Assembly: GCF_026914185.1 (NCBI RefSeq)
Contig: NC_070566.1
Coordinates: forward strand, 2,976,001 to 3,040,000
Length of the DNA: 64,000 nt
Direction: 5' to 3'
Source: Puccinia triticina
Lineage: Eukaryota; Basidiomycota; Pucciniomycetes; Pucciniales; Pucciniaceae
Shown here: positions 56,094 through 64,000 of the stretch, one piece after another
How positions within the stretch are numbered: position 1 is the first letter of the stretch
How the letters are laid out: each line of letters starts with the position of its first letter
Made by a program: the position numbers and the translations under genes
Notes under the pieces: generated by a model
What the model saw: only the letters and a program-made list of their open reading frames with translations
Database searches by the model: none
Told to the model about the DNA's origin: nothing

Positions 56094-58797
56094 CAAGGTT
56101 CCCAGAGGGACCTAAGTTGCGGAGGGTGCGTAAAATGGAGTTATGACACGCCCAGGGACTGTTTTGACATCTTCAATCACAAAAACTGGAAGGTCTTCAG
56201 TTGCAGTTTTGAACGTGTGAAGAACCACTGGTGCCTTCCCTACCCGATCATCAAACGACCGGACAAGTCTTGACTTCCTCCTTCTTTCTTTCCCTCTCAT
56301 GCCTCTCATATCTTGTCTCCTACTCATTCATCAGGTGTCAACGCCCCTCCACCTTTTTCTTCCGCTTCTTCTTCCTTCCCGCTTTCTTCTTCCAAATCGT
56401 CTATTTCTGTTTCCTCTAAGTCTCTATCTGATGAAATCAACAGCGATGATGCCATTCAATCTAATGCTTTTGGCGCAAAGAGCACAGCGGAAGGAACCTC
56501 ACCAAATGATCCTTTTATTACTCCTTTTGAGAGGATCTATCCTTTGTCTTGGAGACCCGAGTCGCTGAATGAATCAGAAAAAGTCTTACTCTTCTGGCAC
56601 CACATCTTTGGGCATGTCAGCCTGAGGAAGATCAGATCACTGATCAAACAGAAACTGGGTTTTGGTCTACCGTCCGACCTGCCACCGGGGAAGATCCATT
56701 TCCCGGTGTGCGCAATTACAAAAAGTACAAGCCTGAATCCACTCACCAGTACAATGATGAATCCAAGCAGATTGGAGATCCTCTGCACCAATCTGATGGG
56801 GCCTTTCCCGGTTGAATCAGTGGACGGTGCAAAGTACCTTCTCACGCTCAGAGATGTAGTGACTGGATACTTGTATGTGAGAAGCCTGAAGGTCAAATCA
56901 GAGGCTAATGACGTCCTCATGGAGATTATTTACAAAATGGAGACTCTGTGAAGATTCTTCGCAGCAACAACAGCGGTGAATTCGCGAACAAGGCTTTCAA
57001 TGCTTTTCTTAAGGAAAAGGGGATCATCGCAGAACGCTCCTTGCCTTATCACCATTACCAAAATGGTGTTGTGGAACGTTTCAATAGGACCGTGGCGGAT
57101 ATGGGACACACTGTCTTAAGTGACAGTCAACTCCCACAAACCTTTTGGAACTACGTGTTCTTGTGGGCAAATCATGTTCTCAACCGTGTTCCAAATAAAT
57201 CCAGCAAAGGCAAAACACCTTATGAAGCAATGTTCAACCGGCCACCAAGTTTCACGACGTTTAGAATCTTTGGGTCAAAGGCCTATATCCATGTTCCCCC
57301 AGAGAAAAGGGATAAACTTGACGATCGTGCACATGTGGCATATGTTGTGGCCCATCTCGAAGCCAGTAAGGGCTGGCTATTCTATTTGCCAGCAGAGAAC
57401 AAGTTTGTGTCGTCGGCGATGGTGCGTTTCGTGGATAGCATTCCTCGAGTCACCATTCCATTGCAGAAACAGCCGGTACTGGAACCAAAGACTCCTGGCG
57501 GAAAACTGTCTTTGGATTTTATTGCTAGGCAAATAGTTCTTGGAAACTTTGTCAATGAAGTTGAGTTCGAGAATCAAGAACTTCTTGTGGATGCTGTTCT
57601 CCAATCCTGTGTTTTCTATGGGGTGGACATACCAAAAACATACAAGCAGGCAATGAAATTGGAGGACAAAGCTGATTGGGCGAATGTGATAGCGGAGGAA
57701 CTGTCCAATCTGCAGCAGATGGATGTATGGGTCTCTTGGCCTATGCCTGCGGGCACCAGGCCACTGGATGGTCGCTGGGTTTTTGTGAAGAAGACCGGGG
57801 CCGATGGGGTGTCGTGCCGTTTTAAAGCCCGCTATGTAGCCAAAGGCTTTAAACAGATAGTGGGCAAGGATTTCAATGCCACCTTTGCGCCTACGGCTAC
57901 TTTCATTTCCTTGTGTCTTTTGCTCACTATTGCGGCAAGGTTCAACTGGCCAGTCCATAGTTTTGACTTTGTAGCGGCCTACCCCAACTCACCTATTGAT
58001 GAGGAAATCTGGGTGAAACCGCCAGAAGGTGTTGAAGTTCCCAAGGGTCATGGTTTTCTACTTAAGAAGGCTCTGTACGGTACACATCAAGCTTCCCGCT
58101 GTTGGTGGCTACACCTGAGGGCAATACTGGATAAGCTTGGCTACTCGCCGTCACAGTATGATAATAGTCTATACATACTGCGTCACGAGAAAGAGACGGG
58201 GGTGATTTGGATTCATGTGGACAACGGAGTAGTGACAGCGTCAAGTGAGGCTTTGATCAGGAAGCTAGAATCCGACCTCAAAGATGTTCTAAAGATCAAA
58301 TGGAGCCGGGAACTGGATTCAATTGTGGGCCTCAACATAGAGAGGACCGCAAGTGGATTTATTCTTAGCCAGCCAAAGCTCTCCAAAACCATTGTTGATG
58401 AGGAATGGGACAGCATGCAGATAGCCAAGACTCCACTTCCTCCAAATTTCAATGCGGCGACGGAAGATGGGGACCCAGCATCTTCTTCAAAGTATCTTCA
58501 CATTCTTGGTATGTTCAATTACTTTTGCGGTAAACTATCTGGCGTGTTTCTCTGCCAAACCGAGTGTTACACATTGGAAAGGCCTAAGACATCTAGTAAA
58601 CTATTTAGCAGGATCTACTGAACAGCGTCTTTGTCTCTTTCCCAACAAGGATCCCAAGGCATTAAAAACCTTCTGCAACGCGTCATGGGGCGGCGAGTTC
58701 TCCAGATCGTCTTTTGGTGTACCAATTGAGTTTATTGGATGCCCGGTCCTTTGGGTAGCTCGGAGTCAGGTGTTGGTCGCGGCGTTGACGTGTCATG

Positions 58798-59667
58798 CAA
58801 AGACTAGCACAGTGGTATTCGACGTGTTTTTTGGGCCCCTCAAATACTGATTTGTCAAATATTCAAGTATTCGGAGATATTCAACAGAAAAACTTCCAAA
58901 ATACATTAAAAACCAAAAAATTACATTTTTTGTGTTTTTGACTTCTTTTGGCCCATTTCTGGGCCATAAATTTTTGAGGAGGTCATCCGTCAAAAATATC
59001 ATGGTGCCAAAGACGCTTACAATATTGCCGGAGGAATATCTCATAATTGTGGATGAACTATTCAGAGTGCCGGACACACTTTTGATAGTGGTAGACACAC
59101 TTTTGATAGTGGTGGACGCACTTTTGATAGTGGCGGACGCACTTTTGATAGTGGCGGACGCACTTTTGATAGTGGCGGACGCACTTTTGATAGTGGCAGA
59201 CGCAGCATAGCGCGCGCTCTTTTGCGCCCTGCGTGCTTAGCATTAGCGCAATTGCGCGTATCTGTGCTAACGCTACGCTAAAATCTAAAATGTATCTGTG
59301 CTAACGCTAGGCTAAAAGCTAAAATAGCTTTGCACCCTGTGCGCGTAGCGCCAGCGCAGATGTGCGCATAGTGCAGCGCAGATGCACACAATTGTGATAA
59401 CGCTACGCTAAAAAAGAGCGCATTTGCGCTGCGCTACACTACAGTAAAAGCTATGGTTAGCGTAGCTGACCCACTTTTGGGCCTTTTCAAACTCATCTGG
59501 GGCCTTTGGGCCCCAGAAAAGCTTGCATTGGCCCTCTACGCGCCCCTTTGAGCCATTATTTGAATTTATTCAAATATTTGAGCTTAAATTTGCCCAGGCA
59601 TTATTCGACTTGAATTGAATACAAATACGAATACTCGAATTGATTCAATTCAATGTGCTAGTCTTTG
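58798..59667. mobile_element. Non-autonomous hAT element (870 bp) in Copia-1 RNase H
   Basis: The termini CAAAGACTAGCAC and GTGCTAGTCTTTG are perfect inverted repeats. The 8-bp duplication GTGTCATG at 58790-58797 and 59668-59675 is hAT-like. Removing one copy plus the element restores the CHAEYMALG reading frame. No transposase. Its ends differ from those of the 6464-9798 element. Confidence 0.92.
59076..59204. repeat. Six tandem copies of a 21-bp unit
   Basis: The unit ACTTTTGATAGTGGCGGACGC recurs every 21 bp inside the hAT-type element, with the first copies diverged (GTAGACAC, GTGGACGC). Confidence 0.93.
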
Positions 59668-60175
59668 GTGTCATGCGGAATACATGGCACTGGGGGCCGC
59701 AACAAGACAAACATTGTGGGTAAGGCACCTTTTAAAGGACATTCTCAAGATGGATTTCGTAGGCCACATTCACTGTGACAATCAGTCCGCAGTGAAAGTT
59801 GGGACAGACAACGCTGCAAACAAGCGTACCAGGCATACTGATAGAGATTTCTACATTACTAATGAGGCCCTTTGCCGTAAGCTGACAACTTTAACTTGGA
59901 TCCCGACCAGTGAGCAGAAGGCGGACATCTTCACAAAGAGTCTTCTGCCTGAGCTGTTTAGGAAGATGAGGAGTTTTCTTTTTAGGGCAACTTAATTTTT
60001 TTTTCTCTTTTCTCTCTCATTATTTCTCTCTGATCTACTCTCTGCTCATTATTTTTTCCAGCTATCTCTTGAGTCAGTTTGTCATGCCATACATATTTTT
60101 TCTCTTTTCTTTTTTCTTTTATTTTTTCTATTATTTCTCTTCCACAATTTCTTTTGTAGGTAGGGTCTCGCAGCT

Positions 60176-60190
60176 AGGCGAGGGGGTGGC
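60176..60190 (+). promoter_or_regulatory. Copia-1 polypurine tract
   Basis: GGCGAGGGGGTGGC abuts the 3' LTR. Confidence 0.7.
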
Positions 60191-60322
60191 TGTTGTAACC
60201 TAACCACTTAGGTTACAGTTAGTGACACTTGCCTACCCGAAGACCATAGTTATGCCTTTGGAGAATAAGCTGCAGAGCTTATTCTCCACTTCACTACGTT
60301 ATTCATCTCTTTGGTCACATCA
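60191..60322 (+). repeat. Copia-1 3' LTR (132 bp)
   Basis: TGTTGTAACC to CACATCA, the partner of 9826-9955, followed by ATTCC. Confidence 0.9.
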
Positions 60323-60869
60323 ATTCCCCACAATATAAGATAGGGGGGTTGACAAATGCAATTTAGAAGCTTTAGGACACATTTTAAGATGTTTAGGAAC
60401 TTTTTTTTGAAAAATTGATAAATGTGACTGATTGAACTTCTTGTCAAGATCTACAGACCCTGCAGAACCAGATCTGCAGCCCCTGGGACAGCATTTCCCC
60501 GCAAAAATTAAGGTTTTCTGGTGCTGCAGCCAGTAAGCTGCAGGCCCTGGAGATCTCGAGGGGAAGTCCTCCATTGATCAGTTAAAATTGTGGTAAAATG
60601 CACAGCAGCAAGTCTAGCGGGGTTCACAATAGGATACAAATAAAACTTCAAAGCCAATTCTAAGGCCTTTATGAACAATTCTTTAAAAAATGAAGAATTT
60701 GCTCTGATTGTCATGGGAGTGTTGCTTCTTGGGCCAAGCTCGGGGTTTGAATTCATGCTCAAGGCAAAACTTGTTATAGATAACTTAGAACTGGCTCGTG
60801 GCACAGAGACTACGGGCATACTGAGTATAATTTGTCAAGATTACTTTGAAAATGACTTCCTGTTCAAGC
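60323..60869. other. Flanking DNA right of Copia-1
   Basis: Starts with the ATTCC duplication. A GGGGAAGTCCTCCATT motif at about 60560 resembles one end of the GGAGGACTTCC MITEs, but its partner was not found. No gene recognised. Confidence 0.35.
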
Positions 60870-62700
60870 CCTAGTCACTGAAGGACGGGCAGTGTTTGGG
60901 GTGTGGGGGATTCATTGGATTGAACGATCTGATTGGATGAAACGACGAATTTCTCAGCAAGCACTCCTCTCCAAGGACGGGAGAGTCCAGACCGTGACAG
61001 ACAAGCTTGTTCAAGCTCGACACCTCCTGCCGCTGCGAAAATCAATCGCCCATTTGCGTGAAAATTTGCATCCCTGGTCAACATTGATCCATGATCGAAG
61101 GAGTCAGCTATGGTCGTGACTCGTTGGCGCATGGCACAATTATTACATATCCTGTGCGGGATCAAGTCAATGTCCATTCGGCTCCAAGCGCAATGAAAGG
61201 AGGTTGTATCACACCACCTCCCTTTGATGATCTTTAGAATGTATCTCTCACATCAAATATCGCACCCTCGGGCGTAAAGGATTGATATGGGTACACCGTG
61301 AGGGACTTTCGCCAGCCATAGCAGTCATCTCGGGCTCGCTCTGTTGTGCTTTCACCGATTGAGAAGTGGCCATCGAAGTCCCCAAACTCAAGATTTTGAG
61401 GGTGCCGAACTAACTTAGAGGGGTCTCGTGCTAGCCCTAGCCGATCCGAATTACAAACACGGCTGCTTGAAATCAGGCTCGTCCCACATCTGTGAGCTGA
61501 GCGAGTGACCCAGTGCAAGTCAGACTGAATGTTTGTTTATGCCGGAAACGAAAGAAGACGATATGTGAGATGATTCAGATGAACCCCAAAAATTGCATTA
61601 AGGATGCCGAAGCGATGCGATGCGGGGTATTTCTGGTAAGACCTTGGTTCCCTGATATTTGTTTACAGCAAGATGAGAGTGTCTAGACCCGGAACAAGGA
61701 TCACGCGGCCAAAATGTCTCCCATGTAAATAGTGGAAATGAGGAACATGCCGCACTCGTGGACCCCAAAATACTTCCCCTACAACACCAGGGGCCTTCTT
61801 CGCCTGAGGGCCCTCCGTGCTCATTTCGCTTGCATAAATAGCCCGTCCAAGGTGCCATTGCGAACCGCTTGCACAACCATCCAAAACTCATCCACACCCA
61901 CATACAACTGATCACACCCTAAACCAGAAAAGAGTCGAGTTTTCATCAGGTTAAGCCTCAGGGTAGGGGTTGTGATAATCTGCGATCTTTTGATGATGAT
62001 CCCTCCAGTGCCCCCGCTGATTATCCTTCTTCGATAGAAGATGTCTCTCATAATGCCGTTGGCCAGGAGTGCGACCTTTGTTCCGATGATAGTAGCCGTG
62101 AGTTTACTTGCGGAAGTGACCCTCTCTAAATCTTGACCGGCAACCGATTTGGATTGGTGATATCTGCGTTCTTCTTCTATGCCACATTTGATTATTCTTT
62201 GAGCGGGCCATAGACTGGAGTAGGTATCGGTGGCGGGATTGCGTTCGGGATACATTACCTTATCCACAATCCGGAAGTAGGTGAGTGGCACGCATCCATA
62301 TGACTCCCTCTAAGAAAGAGAAGTGTAACACAGACTGACATCGACGGTGGTGGCCAAGTTTTGCGCAAGCGATCCAATCCTCATCCGTGGAACAATGTCG
62401 CTCAAAATACCAACACGAAGCTGTTTTCGTTTAATCCTGAATTCTGGGAAAGAAGATCCAATGCCCCTGACCCTAGATTCAGCTTCATGGAAGCCCACCC
62501 GGAAGCTTCGCGTGGCTCACACGAGAAGGTAGATTGCCAATCCGTCCTTGCTCTATCTGTCTTTTGCCTCCGTTGTAAAAGCCAAAAGGTGTTGATTGTC
62601 CTGGATTTGCCTTGTTTCCGCTCTCCAGAAGATGTACCTTGAAAAGGCTAAGCACATATGAGCCACCAAACGACGTTAGGCGAACACAGGTCGACAAGCG
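60870..62700 (-). other. Cluster of minus-strand ORFs, function unknown
   Basis: Minus-strand ORFs at 62697-62485, 62498-62310, 62291-61821, 61884-61663, 61518-61234 and 61177-60875 follow each other and could be exons of one gene or a decayed gene. The second and third share a frame, separated only by a TAG. Phrases such as EFGDFDGHFSIGEST and FTPEGAIFDVRDTF look protein-like, but I recognise no family. Plus-strand ORFs overlap them. Confidence 0.25.
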
Positions 62701-64000
62701 ACCAGAAGAATCTTTTACACGAGACGCCCATTTTCACATAAAACTACCGAGGAAAGGAAAAAAAGAAGAAAAATTCTTCGATCGCTTTGATACTGAATAA
62801 AAAAAATGCCTTGATGCATGGAGGGCTTTGTAAACATCAGAAAAAGAAAGAAAAAAATGTCTGTTTAGGTAGCTGCAAAACCAACATGAAAACATATGAA
62901 ATAAGTGGATGCTTGAACCCGGGTGTTGTAGACATGCATGTAGCGGTGATGATGGTCTTCACCTGACCTGGGATTCCTCCTCTTTGTCCGACGTCTCTTG
63001 CAAAGCTGTACAGTATTCATCTCATGTTGTAGAGTCTGATAGCGATTCCGTCTGTGTGACTTGATGCTCGAAAATAGCTCTTTTGAAAAGAACGGTCAAT
63101 GCGGTCCTGAATGTGATCTCGCAAAGCGATTCTGCTGCTCTGATCTGATAAGAACATCGTTGAGTTTTGTCTCTCGTGAAAGAAAACAGGAACATGGCCG
63201 CGACGCAGGTCCGTTTCTTCACAATACAGCACGAGATGTTCCATAGAAAGAGTATTCAACGCGGAAGTTGTTAGCAGGAGATGCGGGGGTTAGAAGCTTG
63301 CAATTGCAAACGAGCAGCTTGGTTTCGCTCCGAGCTATTTATACACCTGGCCTGAGGCTGCAGATCACCAGCACGAGGACCTCGGGCTGCCTTCATCGCG
63401 TTCCCCAAGTCCGATGGATGGATCACTACGTAGTGCTAGGCCATCCCAAGCAAGGAACTGGAACAACACGAGCACGCACACCTAAGTATCCAACATATTT
63501 TCTAGCGGTACACTGCCCATCGGCTTCCGATTACTTTTGCTCTCCCCGCCCGTCGTTTTTTGACAAGAAAGAAAGGGCCGACGGCGCGTAAGTACAAAGA
63601 AAGCGAAACAAAGCCGCGGAGAAGGAGGGGCTGGGAGACTATGTACAAGAGACCAACACTCGACTATAATGTACTAGGGGGAGACTAAACTGGCTACTGC
63701 GGATTCTACATATGCACAACGAAGATCATAAAGGGCCCGGAGGACGGGATGGGTGGATAAATATATAGTGTGCGGTATATGGGTGCGGGAGACGGGGGCT
63801 GATAAATAGGAGGACATGAAAGGAGAGAGCGCAGGCAAACCGGGCGACACCTGCCCCCGGACTGATTTTATGTAGATGATATACGACTATTCAGGAACCT
63901 CGAGGAAGATATATATGATGTGTGAAGAAATGCCAAGGAATGGAGCCGTCAAGTCCACGCAATTAACGCAAGAAGAAAAGACACGACTAGAGATTTTCCT
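62701..64000. other. Window end, no supported gene
   Basis: Several ORFs under 110 codons, none recognisable. Confidence 0.35.

Larger units (their letters stand above)
56098..59995 (+). pseudogene. Copia-1 pol, right half
   Basis: From GSQRDLSCGGCVKWSYD the protein passes through GAG-pre-integrase (LFWHHIFGHVSLRKIRSL), integrase, reverse transcriptase (SCRFKARYVAKGFKQIVGKD, ATFAPTATF) and RNase H (CHA...EYMALGAATRQTLWVRHLL). Defects: TGA at 56271-56273, a shift at about 56940, a shift at about 58528, integrase motif SNNSGEF in place of the usual SDNGGEF, reverse transcriptase HVDN in place of YVDD, and an 870-bp insertion between codons for CHA and EYM. Stop at 59993-59995. Confidence 0.9.
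9826..60322 (+). mobile_element. Copia-1 retrotransposon split by a 43-kb insertion
   Basis: The LTR at 9826-9955 and the LTR at 60191-60322 match nearly throughout and both read TGTTGTAACC...CATCA. The 5-bp direct repeat ATTCC flanks the outer sides (9821-9825 and 60323-60327). Gag and protease are on the left half (to 12505), and integrase, reverse transcriptase and RNase H on the right half (from 56098). The reading frame joins across the gap. Both halves therefore belong to a single insertion. The element carries stops, frameshifts and mutated catalytic residues and is dead. Confidence 0.9.

Noticed and set aside
63268..63591. 107-codon plus-strand ORF near the window end
   Set aside because: No recognisable domain, mixed composition, and no splice or neighbour support.

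Overview
This is eukaryotic nuclear DNA. It has short GT-AG introns, a Golgi stacking protein gene, a GH26-type secreted hydrolase gene and a dense mix of fungal-type transposons. The best guess is a filamentous basidiomycete, probably a rust fungus (Pucciniales). That rests on the intron style, the GH26 gene and the repeat load, not on a database match. I see no rRNA, tRNA or CRISPR.

Layout. 1-4318 is gene-poor repeat DNA with small TIR elements. 4319-5783 is an eight-exon GRASP gene. 6464-9798 is a complete hAT transposon with an 8-bp target duplication and a spliced, apparently intact transposase. 9826-60322 is one Copia retrotransposon (Copia-1) split in two: its LTRs are flanked by the same 5-bp duplication (ATTCC) at both ends, 50.5 kb apart. 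60323-64000 is flanking DNA with unassigned ORFs.

The Copia-1 gag-protease frame stops at codon CAA (12503-12505) and resumes, in phase, from a CAA repeat on the far side. What lies between is a 42.8-kb block (12506-55303). Both of its outer ends are the same CACTAC terminus, and it is flanked by CAA. Each end of the block is a foldback element: FB-A (12506-24530) and FB-B (52108-55303). Each has about 0.53-kb terminal inverted repeats followed by arrays of a roughly 173-bp unit pointing towards each other. The 27.6 kb between them is cargo: a GH26-like gene, a broken secreted-protein gene, fragments of two host genes (CCT4 and Cdh1/Fzr), Helitron ends, MITEs and two broken retrotransposons that abut the inner foldback ends. 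The simplest reading is a composite macrotransposon made by two foldback elements.

FB-A itself carries a recent Copia element (Copia-2, 13258-18317, TSD GTAGT), a 537-bp CACTAC-ended element (TSD TCA) and a solo LTR (TSD GAGGT). The window is also rich in self-complementary minisatellites, among them a TGACCGG family in five clusters and a 26-bp hairpin repeat. Premature stops in both Copia elements are TGA where CGA would fit, and repeat copies differ by CG/TG/CA. Both suggest CpG-type C-to-T decay.
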